DNA from: Taenia hydatigena
Taxonomy: Eukaryota > Platyhelminthes > Cestoda > Cyclophyllidea > Taeniidae
Length of the DNA: 64,000 nucleotides
Assembly: GCA_036345935.2 (NCBI GenBank)
Contig: JADWOT020000009.1
Coordinates: forward strand, 10,445,899 to 10,509,898
Direction of reading: 5' to 3'
Shown here one piece after another: positions 15,501-26,668 of the stretch (position 1 is its first letter; each line of letters starts with the position of its first letter). Made by a program: the position numbers and the translations under genes. The notes under the pieces are model-generated. The model was not told where the DNA came from and did not search any database. It saw nothing but the letters and a program-made list of their open reading frames with translations.

Positions 15501-18500
15501 AATGCACGAATCATGCTAGCGCATTGAGAGGCGGTTGGCATGAAGGGGATTAAAATGTTGTGCATTCCAACATTCTTTCACCTTACGGTTTACGGCTAAC
15601 ACATGCGAATTACGTTTCTCAGCCTCTTTCCGCAATTTCGCTCTATCTCTCTGATCGCACCAGCTCTCTCACCAACGGTTTCTCATCCCTCACGTCTGAG
15701 TCTCTTCCCACGGCCCGAGACGGCAAGATGGCTCGGTTTCTCCAGTCTTGCCACCTCCAGTGATGCCCTTTCCCAGGCCTCCGCTAACGACTTGCCACCA
15801 CGTCTCCGTTACGTTGGCATGTTTCTACTAGTCGAAGCGGTAATTCGAACCTATGTGGAGAATCCGCACACTCCACCACCGCCGCAACGCCAGTACGAAC
15901 AGCAGCAGCAGCAACCACATCTACAGCAACAAAGCAGTGTTATAGGCAATGTAGGTAGCGGCAAGGCTGATGCAAACCAGACACCCACTCATCGTAACTC
16001 GTTGACCGGCGCATCGGAAGAACTGTCGCTTCGCGATACCATGGTCGATGTGCTCATTCATCTCACCCAATCCTGGTGGATACCCTCTGCTGCTTTCATT
16101 TCTGTGGTGCGTTTAAGTCTACTTTAAAATGGCTACTAGAATCTGTAAGATGCAAGTCTTGAGCAGAGAGCTGTTTATGTTCCTTTGGTAGAGCTCTATA
16201 TGGCGTTCACCTCTTTCAGGACAGCTGTCCTTACATATTAGCTGTTTTTGTATCTAATGTTAATCTGCGTACTAACATGCACGCCTGTTTCAGCATCCAT
16301 TTACAGATTTGATTCTGTAACCTCTGATGTTAATGATGATTGCTCATAGCTATGCCTAATTCATATGAAATCGTAAAATTGGTGACGATCCTCTTGATTT
16401 CACTTATTCAACAGCGGCTGTATCGTAAGCGTGCTTTAGGTTTGTGTTTGTGTCTTCCAGTGTCGAGAAACACATCCAGTTCCATCCAAGAGGCATAAAT
16501 CTTGGTCGGATGAATTTGGGCAGCATCTTCACCATCAATGTACACTTTGAGGACAAATTTTATGCCCTTTTAAAGGTGTTGCAATCCACCGATCTTAGCC
16601 AATTTCACTCGCCTAATTGACAGGTCAGAGGGGCTACTCTTCTCATTTAGTCTAAACCAGCTTTGCATGAGGTGTATTCTGTCTGTTGCTCTTACCACAA
16701 CGTGAATTAGTGTACCTTGATGATGCGACAGTAGGTAATAACGTTCTTTAAACAACCATTTGGCAGTTGCAAAGCTTGGCACAAAGTGCACGTCACCATT
16801 TACACCCTTGTTCAAAAACTAACTCTGACCTCTAAATGTTTGCACTTCTACATCACATTGTGCTGAGAGAGGATAAATTTTGCATAACCTTCTAATTATT
16901 TTCTCAACTATGACAGTGGAAAGACTTGGAGTTGGGCGGCTTGCTACACTGTAGCATGTAGACGAAATTACAGAAAAATAATGATTGGGTTTTAAATTTT
17001 GGTGCTATAACGCTAAAAAAAATAGCAGATCCCTTGTTAAAATGTGCTGAAATAAAGAAGGGAGCGGTCGGTATCAATTTAAATATTGCTTATTGTCAAT
17101 GGCCTCTCCAAAACTCAAAAATTACCATCTTTAAATGCATAAATCGTTCCTGTCCTTAAGCAATTCGTAACGCTTAGTAGGTGGAGATGATTGTGGCTGG
17201 GAAATTTTGTGAAAAAGTACCTCAACCCTCTGAATTGCCAGGTTAAATATAGGAATGCTCCTTATTTTGGACGGTACTGGCAAGACCCAATAGTGGCAGC
17301 TATATCAAATGTGGAAAGTTTGTACTGCGGAGATCCTTCTCATTACGTCAAATGCAAAAATGTGATCACTTTGCCTAAAACTACTTCAAACGCCCCCATC
17401 AAGGGACGATCCTCTTGGATCGGTATAAGAAATGGGACTGTATCATAAAGTACCTCACTTTGCGTGCTTTCGAATGAACCAATAGTCCTTCAATTTTGAT
17501 TATTTAATGCCGAATCTTTGTGACTCTGGAATGCGTGCCAGAATGTTTGGAATGTCTACTTTCACCTTTTGCCTCACAGGTACTATTGTGCATACCACAT
17601 GGCGGAAAGTTTGGAATGACATCCCTCTCTAATCTCATTATCCAGATCTCTACAATCTCGAAGACAAACTTTGCTTTGTGGAAACAAGACTGCTCTTCTC
17701 TAGGCTTAGGAGGAACGAAGCGGCGCGTGAGACCACAAGTATCCCGAGGGCATAGCAATAGGTGTAAATTTCCTTTTTTTTTGGGGGGGGAGGGGCATTT
17801 AATCCTGATTACACTAAGTAGGTGAATATTTTGAACGTCTTATCTGTGGATGATGGTCTCTAGCGCTAGTCGATATGCATTATACCGGAATTGCTGTCTT
17901 TTCAGCTGCTATCGCTGATAGTCACACGGCCGCTGGTAGAAATACGTCACTACTTTGACCTCATTAAACAACTCCTGCGTGTGAGGGACGAGTTGCAGTC
18001 ACTGCGAGTGCTCGCGGTGCTCTGCGGTCTCCGAGGGCCCGCATGGTGTCTGCGACCGAATTTTCAGTCCACCAAAACGGAGGGCGAGACTGTATTTGGG
18101 GGTGTTGCTACTGCGACTACTGACGGCTGCGAGGGCATCGTTAATTATGACTCTGGACAGGAATCTTCACGCTATCCGTCACCTCCGGATTTCGCGCAGC
18201 CTGGGCTTCTGAGTAGGTCTTTCACAGATATCAATAGTAGAGGCGGACTTTCTAGCCCTGTCTAGGTCTCAAAGTTCTCTTCAACAGGAATATTTATTTG
18301 ATTTCAAGGGAAAAGCGGTATGGATTTCTCATTTTAGATCCCAAATTTGGACCCATAATGTGTTATGGGGTTCATTTGCATGCATACTTCTCAAATGACT
18401 CGTTGGATAAGAATGGATGGGCAAAACATTGACTCATGTTTAATTAAACTGACAAGTCATGCATAAGGCTGCAATTATGGATGGGATTCAAATAATTGTG

Positions 18501-21379
18501 CAATTAGTCGCTCCTGTTCGTCAGTCCGTCCACTGATCCTTGAGGAATGTTTCCTGGACACCTTGTAAGTACTAAGCATTAAGTCTTATCAGTCTCTTCC
18601 ACTTTTATTACAGTAAGTTGATCGGTTTACTTTGGGCCTTGATATGCACAAATAAATGAGTTGGAAGTATTCCTGATTAGAAACTGGTAACCTACTGTTT
18701 ATTTAACTAAAACTGCCTACAATGGAACCTACTCACTTGTTCTATCCTCGTTCGCATAACCATCTTTGTTTTTACATTTTTGAGAATGTGTTTACAAATG
18801 TGTCTCTTTATGATCGTCGCATACCTTTGTTTTGTTAAAAAATATTGCAGAACTTGTCAGTTGGTATCTCCATAACTGGCGTAATGAATGGTAGCTCGAA
18901 TTCCCTGACTTAATTTCAGCAGTTAATGCTGCCAAATTAACCTTCCGAATTAGCTCAACTGAAGCGAATTTCATTAAGTAAATGCAGTTGCTATATCCAC
19001 ACCACTTATACCTTTAATTGCTATAAGGCATGTCCAATGCTCTTAGCCCGAATCATATTTGGGCAAAATTATGTGCGGTAGTTTCAGCAATGCTGCACCC
19101 CGAGACTTCCCTGGAATAATAATGCTGAGACAAAATATGCATTGTCCATCTCCGGATGGAATTGGATCTGCTGATCTGGACTTGGAGCCAGGCTGCCTGA
19201 AGGTGGTACAATGGCGAAGCCTCTGAGTAGCTCGTTACCAAAATTGGGAGTGAAACGAGCAATCATAAGTAGTACGGTACCTTCTCTTCTTGCTTCGCTC
19301 CGGGCTACTGCATTCAACCACAATCAAAGGTCATTTTAGAGATTTTATGCTAGTCATAAATTGTATTCCAGTAGATCTTGAATTATTTACGAAGGTTCTA
19401 GTGGTTGTTCTACACTCAGTGGCTTCATTATTTTATAATCGGTTTCGTAAACTATTTCCTACCGATTTTGAAGTGGTGGGCATCTCACTCTCCGAAAATT
19501 GGGATGCAATTATATCTCGACGTGAATCTACTCCCTTACTGCATAACCCTTAAGCTAATGGTCTTGCAACATCCTTGTTGCGTTGGCAGTCCTCCTCACC
19601 GGTGAGAGTGGCGCTGAAAGCGGCAGTGGCCTTGACTCTCGTCGCGCCTACCAATGCATGAAGTTTCTGGTGGAGCTGGCAGCGGAGAACAGTGCGGTGG
19701 TGGAGGGTCTCTCACGCTTCCCGCAGCTCTGGGGTCCTGCAGTTGAGTGGTTGCAGTCTCTTCTCGAGGCCTCTGATACTGCCACCACCGCTACCACCGC
19801 CACCTTCAGTCGCACCACTCCTCTGGGGCGACACACTGACCACTTCGATTCGAATAGCCCTACCACCACCGCTGGACGATTTCGCTCCGGGACCTTTAGT
19901 GGCGCCACTACCTCTGGGCGTGCGTTTGGACTTGCTTTACACTTGATTCTAACCTCTTCTATTCTGTTAGATGCGCAATTTTAGAAAGCTCTGGAAAATG
20001 TGTCCAGGGCTCTGCATCCAGAATTAAAATACTGAATTTTCGACGCGCAATGACAAGACCTGCAGGTGACCACCAAACATACGGCCATATCAGTAGCCAT
20101 CACTGCCACGGTGTGTGTTCCTACTTGCTCCCCATCTCATTCGTACAAATTGATGCTCTTAGGTGCTGTAAGACGTCCAATTTCATCAAAGCCTGTTGGT
20201 TTTAGTAATACAATAAAGTTTCTGCCTAATATAGTAGGCTCGGTTCGGCATTCTCAGGAGTCGTTAAGTCATTCTCACCTCTTTGGTATCTGTTGGGTTA
20301 GCGCATTTCTCTGGACTGTCTACGTAAACTGCCACCACCTCTGTCACTGAAACTACAAGCATTCAAGCTTATTACACTAAAATCTCCCGACATATTGAAG
20401 CAAGTATGAACTGTTTAGCTTAAGGTGAGCCTTTGGTACAGTTGTGGCAATCCAAACCTACCTTCATTTATTGCTCACTTCAATACCAAAAAAGAGCATC
20501 AAATTTTCGTTAGTTTATCTTTATTCGCAAAATCACTGCCCGGCCTTGAACGTTTTTTTGGTGGTAGCTAGGCCTAAACCGCTTTTGACTAACATTTGTT
20601 TATGATCTATTTAAACTCGGCCTCTGACACGATTCCTCCAGCTATCACGTAGGCAAATGTTTTCCTCTCAAGGTCATCACGAAGAGTGCTTTGTATCTTT
20701 ATCAAAACACCGAAGTAAAAGAATAAATGTGGGGAGGCACGAAATGCCATTTCAACTGTCAACTAGCAAAGATGCTAGCAACTTCACCCATCTAGCGCAT
20801 CACTCACTCCGGGATCTGAAAGTTGTTATTTATTTAAAAGGGTCCACTTCATTGTTTCGGTTTCATGGAAGTTGTTTCAAACTCTGACCTCTTCCACTAA
20901 AGTTGATGGCATCAAAACGCATTTCAGTAGGACCGGAGCGACTAAACATGGCGCTTAAGTAGCATTTTTTATTTTCTTGACATTTAATTAAAATCGATAA
21001 ACGGAGTAAGTCTCGTTTATTGTCACTTCTTTACCAGAGAGGCAAATTGACTGGATGTAATAGTTAAAGTCTAAGTTTGGTCAGATTTTAGTGAATGTGG
21101 CAAATTTTCCATCGCATGCAACACGCGGAAGTTATCGATGGTCAAGACATCCTCGGTGGTTTAATTTCACTTTATTCACTGAGATTGCGAAATCCATCGT
21201 GGGTAAATTCATTGCTCAGCGATTCAAAAATTAATCACTTTTTTGCAGTGCACTTTTCAGTATGGTTTTGATCTCAAAATTGCTTACACTTTGTTGCTCT
21301 AGAGACAAGCAAACCAATGAAGAAGTCGGGCAGTATTGAGGATGATTCCTGGGCTCTAAAGAGAACGTCTTCTGCGCAG
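249..21379 (+). CDS. USP24: USP24-type ubiquitin carboxyl-terminal hydrolase, 3' part of a multi-exon gene
   Basis: Cysteine protease that removes ubiquitin from protein substrates. Exons read: 249-558, 2726-2964, 3243-3253, 3900-4064, 5336-5554, 7564-8021, 8303-8649, 8851-8953, 11968-12294, 14712-14823, 15664-16106, 17906-18212, 19590-19919 and 21303-21379. Every junction keeps the reading phase. What is seen: a zinc-finger CxxC (CERC), QLKRFGFDWE, the His box (SGQAHAGHYYSF), the WLKFNDTHIEE segment with the Asn/Asp position, ECFGG and AYLLFYQRVS, which ends the catalytic domain. About 800 further residues follow, including AVEWLQSLL and, near the end, ALKRTSSAQ, like the tails of the USP9X/USP24 group. 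The wording of the His and WLKFND segments resembles USP24 more than USP9X (from memory of the family). The catalytic Cys exon lies left of the window. The true last exon is unsettled; see 23095-23408. Confidence 0.85.
559..2725 (+). other. USP24 intron, no gene seen
   Basis: T-rich on the coding strand. Open frames on both strands are short and lack family resemblance. Confidence 0.6.
2726..2964 (+). CDS. USP24: USP24 exon: catalytic His box
   Basis: Acceptor TTTGTAG, donor GTGAGT at 2965. Starts with an acidic/His-rich linker (EEYADEEERHN), then YELSGIVIHSGQ and AHAGHYYSF. The catalytic His codon is 2924-2926. Leaves two bases (CA) that the next exon must complete. Confidence 0.9.
3243..3253 (+). 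CDS. USP24: USP24 predicted 11-nt micro-exon
   Basis: The flanking exons (ending 2964 and starting 3900) are out of phase with each other: a direct join gives CAC TGA, a stop. An 11-base segment between CCTCTCCGCAG and a consensus GTAAGT donor restores the frame and encodes H-F-P-R-S across both joins. Inference from phase and splice signals only. Confidence 0.6.
3900..4064 (+). CDS. USP24: USP24 exon: Asn/Asp box
   Basis: Acceptor TTTGATGCAG, donor GTGAGT at 4065. Encodes PPERWLKFNDTHIEEVEM and QQECFGGTYLAEV. The Asn/Asp pair that completes a USP active site is at codons 3977-3982. Confidence 0.9.
5336..5554 (+). CDS. USP24: USP24 exon: end of the catalytic domain
   Basis: Acceptor ATCCAG, preceded by a run of G after the pyrimidines; donor GTAAGT at 5555. 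Encodes RNYSAYLLFYQRVSS, the closing strand of the USP fold, then a Ser/Arg-rich linker. Phase fits both neighbours. Confidence 0.82.
5690..6230 (+). repeat. dispersed repeat, copy 1 (USP24 intron)
   Basis: Shares an ordered series of blocks with 13080-13640: ACTTCCCTGAAG..AAAGAAGACAT, AAAGCATTAC..AGTCTC, TTGGTCAACCTCCT, AAAACACTCACGAA, ATCGAATTTG and AAAATAGTTT...GGTTTTGCGT. The copies are diverged, with indels. No terminal repeats or protein recognised. Limits are approximate. Confidence 0.6.
7564..8021 (+). CDS. USP24: USP24 exon: linker and LTPSLLRVSP segment
   Basis: Acceptor GGTTTTCAG, donor GTGAGT at 8022. Ser/Arg-rich start, LALTPSLLRVSP, a Gly/Ala/Thr-rich insert, then RRRNLAFLRDQSIFSPDYANFVYNL without its first residue, resembling the helical region after the USP24 catalytic core. 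Confidence 0.82.
8303..8649 (+). CDS. USP24: USP24 exon: helical C-terminal region
   Basis: Acceptor CTCATGAAG, donor GTAGGT at 8650. Encodes LGCQLVANFLFTTYLPL and HWMEMLLSLMTANALTVSW, an armadillo-like helical segment. Phase 0 in, two bases out. Confidence 0.78.
8851..8953 (+). CDS. USP24: USP24 exon: helical segment
   Basis: Acceptor GCTTTATAG, donor GTAAGT at 8954. Encodes NYMLACPKPLLRHQTARLV then VVLNTFYASKDASI. Its single leading base completes the codon left by the exon ending 8649. Confidence 0.8.
8954..11967 (+). other. USP24 intron of 3.0 kb
   Basis: No coding signal seen. It contains a nested palindrome of GGTACC sites near 9465-9482 (GAGGTACCGTGAGGTACCTC). Confidence 0.6.
11968..12294 (+). 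CDS. USP24: USP24 exon: helical segment
   Basis: Acceptor TTACCCTTTAG, donor GTAGGT at 12295. Encodes LDASLNNLVDYLLDLLPLEV and YFGLLLGYVETCPHASVHL. Exactly 109 codons, phase 0 at both ends, after a 3-kb intron. Confidence 0.82.
13080..13640 (+). repeat. dispersed repeat, copy 2 (USP24 intron)
   Basis: Same block order as copy 1, including CAAATAAAGCATTACGCAGT, TTGGTCAACCTCCT, TCACTCACGAA, GTCGAATTTGACTGCAAG and AAAATAGTTTTGTC. It explains the overlapping open frames near 13.2-13.7 kb, which are not genes. Confidence 0.6.
14712..14823 (+). CDS. USP24: USP24 exon: helical segment
   Basis: Acceptor TTACCGTAG, donor GTAAGT at 14824. The coding frame is the one giving SKELGNYYLLLAHMLLQSNF. The longer open frame over the same bases (an upstream ATG in another frame) does not fit the phase of the neighbours. 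Confidence 0.75.
15664..16106 (+). CDS. USP24: USP24 exon with Gln-rich stretch
   Basis: The acceptor at GATCGCACCAG is chosen because it alone fits the phase left at 14823; the nearer TTTCTCAG at 15622 does not. Donor GTGCGT at 16107 (GTGGTG at 16104 also keeps phase). Encodes LRYVGMFLLVEAVIRTYVEN, a Gln-rich run (about 15898-15935) and RDTMVDVLIHLTQSWWIPS. Confidence 0.75.
17906..18212 (+). CDS. USP24: USP24 exon: HYFDLIKQLLR segment
   Basis: Acceptor CTGTCTTTTCAG, donor GTAGGT at 18213. Encodes IRHYFDLIKQLLRVRDELQS, similar to the HYF..LxxLL helix seen in USP9X/USP24 tails, then a Gly/Thr-rich tail. One base is left over and is completed at 19590. Confidence 0.8.
19590..19919 (+). CDS. 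USP24: USP24 exon: AVEWLQSLL segment
   Basis: Acceptor TTGCGTTGGCAG, donor GTGCGT at 19920. Encodes RRAYQCMKFLVELAAEN, QLWGPAVEWLQSLL and a Thr/Ala-rich region built from ACC/GCC repeats. The AVxWL motif is typical of the family's C-terminal third. Confidence 0.83.
21303..21379 (+). CDS. USP24: USP24 exon near the C-terminus
   Basis: Acceptor GTTGCTCTAG. Its two leading bases complete the codon left at 19919. Encodes KPMKKSGSIEDDSWALKRTS then SAQ; a similar RTxSAQ stretch lies near the C-termini of USP9X/USP24 proteins. The donor (GTCTGT) is weak. Read through it, the frame ends 13 codons later at TAG, so this exon could also be terminal. Confidence 0.65.
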
Positions 21380-23094
21380 GTCTGTTCCAAGATTTCACGT
21401 TGCAACATCTGTTTTAGTTAGTTGCAAGGGTTTGACTAATATTTGTTTGCTTTTCTTGGCTATAACTAAATCATGGTTAGATTTGGGGAAAAAATGCACA
21501 GCTTGTCGGGCTTAACAAAGCGAACAGTACTTTTTTTTCGAAAGATGTAGGTTGACATTTTCATTTCAGAATGCTCCCATGAATTGTGATATCATCGCTT
21601 TATAATCTATCCAGTGAATCAACTCAACTTTCCGTAGTTTTAGCCACATGGACTTGCTTAAAAGCCCTTTTTAAACAAGATATGCGATTCATGATACCAT
21701 CTATTCACTACTATTCGCATAGCACTAGATCATAAAACGCATCATTGAGCGTAAAATTTTAGACCACTTTAACGGAGGCGGCGAGAATGCTTGCAACTAT
21801 GCCAGGCTATGAGACTCGACGACTTCAACCTCACCGAGAAGTGGATCACGATTCTTCGGAGCATGCTTCTCCATCCACGCCTCCCACAGCATAGGTTTGG
21901 AGCGGTCTTCTCCTCTCAGTCCTGATTTTCTTACCTTAATTCTGCTTTGTAAAATCCCCTTCCTCCTCTTGAAACATTCTGTTGACACATCCCTTCTAGA
22001 GCCTCATAACGCCTATACTCTCCCAAATTTTATTTTTTTTTTCAAAACTGTTCTGGTTGTTGGTTTAAAACAACGACTCAATGGCACTGCAAATACGTCT
22101 CATTCTTATTCATTGTTTACTCTAATGGGATTGTTTGAAAGTTAGACTTCAACAAATTAGGTGGTGTATGAATGACCGAGATGCTGGCGGTTAACAGTCT
22201 CGGTACGGATAACGTTGGGAATTTCAGATGAATAACAGGTCCCGGCAAACCAACTCCATATTGACTTGTAAGGCTTCTGGAGGACAGTTTTTACAGCTTC
22301 CGGCTATTAAAGTAGGCGGGCGTAGCGCGTTTTATTTATCTCCGTCTTTCACTTTCTGTGGATTAATTGAGCACAGAGTGGGATGATTAACATTTTACAG
22401 CTTCACTGTACAATTGTGCTACCTGACCCAACAGGCATTAATATTCATGCGAGACCTCAGATAGGGCAAGGTTTTTAAAGCCTTTGTCACCAGGGCCTTG
22501 GAGAGGAATCAACAACGACGGCTCACGCCTCTTATTGTTCTGCTTCTCTTTTCTACACAAATTCACTTTTTTTATCGATGCTTCAAGGCTCTGGAACCAG
22601 AAGTTCAAATTAACTGCTTACATGCTCTTGTAGTTAATAGCTACTCTGTAATTTAAATTAAGTCATTGTGTTCTTCGATTACTTGGGTGAGGAGCTTTGA
22701 TGTCAAAACGATTCAACACAGCCCCCTGGTTAAAGAATCGGATCAGTCCACTGACTCCAATGCCCCCTAAAAACGTTCTAGCGAGAAACAGTTGTCAACT
22801 CGGTATCAACGATAATGGCAGGTGAATGCTTTGCGTCTTGGTTGTGTAGGGTTGTACTTTCGTCCTTGAATGCACGACCCCTTACGGTGGTTGGCTAATG
22901 ATACTCTAAGGTGTTAATGGTTTATTTATGCGATGGACCTTGTCACACTTTGTAAGTTGACTTCCAAAGATGTAGGTTGCATTTGTGCACCGTTACGCCC
23001 TATTCTTGTGGTGCTTGGCCTCATTCCAACAACACGTGAAGCATCAAACTTCACCACATTCATTTTAATCAACAGCAAATTACAAGAGTTGCAG

Positions 23095-23408
23095 TAGGTA
23101 TTTTGCTAGCTTGTTTGGGGGCTCATGATAACCCAAGAAGGTCAGTAGGAGGCAAGACTGCTTCAGTTATGGCCATCATGGGCTCGGAAGAGGAAGACTT
23201 ATTTATTACAGATCGGCCTACCTCGGTTAGTACCCGGCAAAGTTCATCGCAGTACAGTGCCACGTTCGGTCAACGTGAAAAAACAAACCCGACGCAATTG
23301 TCAGGTCTTGCTGTTTCGGGACAGACAAACACGCCAAAGAAACCATGTTGCCTACCTAACTACTATGCATTTGAAAAATACTTATATTCTTGTGGGAAAA
23401 AAGTTTAA
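23095..23408 (+). CDS. possible 3'-terminal exon of the USP24 gene
   Basis: Open frame of about 100 codons after the acceptor AGAGTTGCAG, ending at TAA 23406-23408. It begins GILLACLGAHDNPRRS, then becomes Ser/Thr/Gln-rich (TRQSSSQYSATFGQ). Strand and position suit a last exon, but the phase does not match the exon ending 21379 unless one more small exon lies between. It may instead belong to nothing. No domain recognised. Confidence 0.35.
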
Positions 23409-23981
23409 CAAATTGAGGAGGCTGCTTCAATGAATTCCGCAATCGCGTGCTTCTTAGGTATTTCTTAATATTCAAAGAACATCTATAGCTCCGGTGAAAG
23501 CGCCGATTTTGTCTTTTTCTGTTGGTGGAAAGTGAGGGCAGAAATTAAAGGGTTTGCTAACTGCTCTTCGCGTGAACTACCAAATGCCCTTGTCCAGCAA
23601 TTATCGAAGCATGGGAAGCTATTACTAATCTGAAAAGCAAAACGAACGATTTTGAATTATAAATCGAGGCAGCGCACAATACCAAGGCGCTGCCTTGATA
23701 TGACCTTTCGTGCCGACTTTTTTGCCGTCGCGGAACCATCTGACTCATCCAACGTGGCGGTATTCTGAGGCCTAGGACATCCGCAAAGCATGGTAGATTT
23801 TTAGGCGCCAAATTTCTGCACTTCAATGTTTTGATTTATGCCCATCCTTTCAATTTAATCTACAAAATGTGTGTAGCAAAGGCAAAGAATTATTCTTTCG
23901 GCTCTTTCCAGGTGACCCAAGTGCTAAACTAGCTGCTTACAAATAAACACACCTGAATGTTGTCGTATTCGAAGGAAAAAT

Positions 23982-23982
23982 G

Positions 23983-24020
<38 letters not shown>
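23982..24020. repeat. (ATA)n microsatellite
   Basis: About 13 perfect ATA units follow GAAGGAAAAATG. It creates the poly-Tyr frame on the minus strand, which is not coding. Confidence 0.95.
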
Positions 24021-24983
24021 TTAATGCGTCCACCCCTGAGGGACTCGCCACCTGAATCACATTGTATATTTCAATCACCCCTTGGTGGTGCATTGTCACA
24101 CCGCCGCTTCCCCTCCCTCCTTCCCTCCTAATCCTCCCCTCCAAAGTTTTATAGCGATGAGGTTCTGCAGTCTGCAGCCGAATTTATATTCGTCCGTAAG
24201 GCAGACAAGCATAAATCACATCAGAATCAACAGACGCTTTATGATGTGAGAGTTTAAATTCCAAAGAAAATAGTGAGGAAGTTAATGATGTACATGAAAA
24301 GTCTTAAAGGTTACGAGTTATTCCAAAAACTGCACATTCTCTGTTGAAAACCTATCACAATGCCCTACTTTAAGCAGAAATAATAGGACATCAGAAATCA
24401 CTCAGGATATTGCATGTGAGAGGCCCAATTCAAAGTACAAAGCTGGGTTATTAGAGGCCTTTTCAGGTGAACGCTAATTTACGGCTGTAAGGGCGAGAAA
24501 AGATTAGAGTACACTTTGGAGGACGTTTCTCACCAAGTGCTTTAGATTAAGCTAAATCACCTCTTTTAGCCATCAAGAGGGCAAAAAGGCTGTTTAAATG
24601 CAAGTTATTATTAAAAGGGCAGAAGAGTGTCAACCTGCGTTGAAAAAGACCTCTAGATCACAAAACGCCATCACTTCCATCAAAAAATTCCTTTTATTTT
24701 ACCTCCATACTAACGAATTCAAACAAAAGGGGACACATTTGGCAACAGCGCTGATGTGGAACGCTGGAGGAGGAGGAGAGCCTTGGAGCCTCGCCAGCAG
24801 CGGCAGTGTTCAAGGTCACCACTTCGCTCGTGTAAGTACACACGGGGAACGAGGCCAGCCACAGTCACGTCTACACACCCTGTGACGTCTGTTTGGACTA
24901 CGAATCAGTCCAGCTTTCACTATTTCCCACCGCTTCTGTGTCTGTGCTTCTAATTTGTGCTTGTCCCACCTGTGTACGTGTTT

Positions 24984-25098
<115 letters not shown>

Positions 25099-26258
25099 CC
25101 GATATGCAAGAGTTGTCAGTGATCTAAGCATCACCTCGATGATACAGTAGGCAAATGTCACCACTCCTCCCCCTCTGTCCTGACGTTTCTGCTCCAAATA
25201 ATGGTGGGGCTCTGACCTATACGGATAATCCAAAGTTATTAAAGGATTTCCCTTTTTTGTGTCCACCGCACACAAACTCGCACATTATTCAACAATATAA
25301 GTGCTATATTATTTTCTTAATTTTCTGAAAAATTGAAACTTTCCTTAATTGCGTGCCATGCATTTCTGAGTAAATGACGCCAATAAGTACCCCTTCCGTT
25401 CCCATTGGATGGGTAATAAATCGGACTTCTGCGCACCGCAAAACATGTCACCAACTCCATCTTCGTGCTCTATAGGACGTTGAAAGGTGCATTCGACCTT
25501 TGCAGCATTCCTCATTGAATCCCCATCATGATATTCTGTCTTGGCTTTTGTGATTACAATGATATGACTTGCAATTCCGTTGCCAACTTTTTGCCTCTAT
25601 GACTTTCAATAGCAAAGAAAATTTGTTGGATGGTGCAAATTTTATCATATCAGAAGGACAAGACTTGATAGCACGGATTAAGTACTCGTTTCGCGATTTA
25701 CTCCGCTCCCATTTCAACTTAGGAAGCACATTTAGTCTTTTAAGAAGGATTACGTCTGGATTAGTCGGCGGCGAGTAAACCCCATGCCTGCACGCACATC
25801 ACAAACTGAAGGTTTCATTGCACACATCCAGTAAACCCTCAACTACCCTTCTGCAATTCATTCGTCTAGACGGTTATTTGCTCTACTCAAGTCTATCTAA
25901 ACGGAGGCTAACTTAACTATTAATCTTGAAGAAGATGCACTCATGTGTCCAAACTTCTATCTTAACTTCAATCAGAGACAAAAGCACTCTGGTGACATTT
26001 CTTGACGAGATTTTTGGGATTGTCTCACTAAATTCTGCTTTGTTCCTCTGTCAGTGGATTGTACTTTTGAAAGCCTACTCGTAACATTTCTTTTTGGGGG
26101 CCCTTTTTTAATCAACACAGTCACGAAATCCAACTAAAGTGATCACATACCGTTTGTGGCAATGGCCTTGAAGGGCGAGCACTATTTCCTGTTGCTTCCA
26201 TTCAAGGTCGATTTTGCATATTCATGATTAGTTTTACTTAGCCGTTAATTAAAAAGAG

Positions 26259-26336
26259 CCAATAAAATATGACCTGCTCCGCGATTGGTCGACCTGATTG
26301 TACGCATGACCATGCAGAGGTGGACGCAGGACCAAT
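26259..26336 (+). promoter_or_regulatory. CCAAT-box cluster upstream of the PP1 glycogen subunit gene
   Basis: CCAAT at 26259-26263, inverted ATTGG at 26284-26288 and CCAAT at 26332-26336: three boxes within 78 bp, 330-410 bp before the start codon. Such boxes usually bind NF-Y. The AATAAAATAT next to the first box is also TATA-like. Function is inferred. Confidence 0.45.
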
Positions 26337-26576
26337 CCGTTAGGCTGGGACAGTCCCAGCAGTCACGTAGCAGCTTGAAGCGAGAACAGACGCACCCAAC
26401 TTAATTTTGCACTTTCGCTGACAAGGGAAATACACTTTCTTAACCGTTTGACGGAGCTCCCCGCAGAACGCTATGTAGGGCCCGCAAAGCCCAAGCTTGA
26501 CAGTTGATTTACGCGTACACTTGTCTGTACAGATTGGAAGGACTCTACTACGTTCACCCTCACTTGCTCTTATTCT

Positions 26577-26635
26577 TTGCCTCTCTCTCTCTCTCGCTCT
26601 CTCAATCTCTTGTTCACTCTCTCACAATCTCATTT
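26577..26635 (+). repeat. CT-rich tract in the presumed 5' UTR
   Basis: CTCTCTCTCTCTCTCGCTCTC followed by imperfect TCTC units, just upstream of the start at 26669. Confidence 0.8.
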
Positions 26636-26668
26636 TGCCCTCCACAACCAAATCAGTCCAGCTCTTAA

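Noticed and set aside
16461..16617. Open frame after TCTTCCAG encoding GRMNLGSIFTINVHFEDKFY
   Set aside because: USP24 exons 16106 and 17906 already join in phase 0 without it; it ends in a stop and matches nothing I know in USP24.
19648..19946. Minus-strand and alternate-frame ORFs over the USP24 exon
   Set aside because: Shadows of the exon at 19590-19919, kept open by its GC-rich ACC/GCC repeats.
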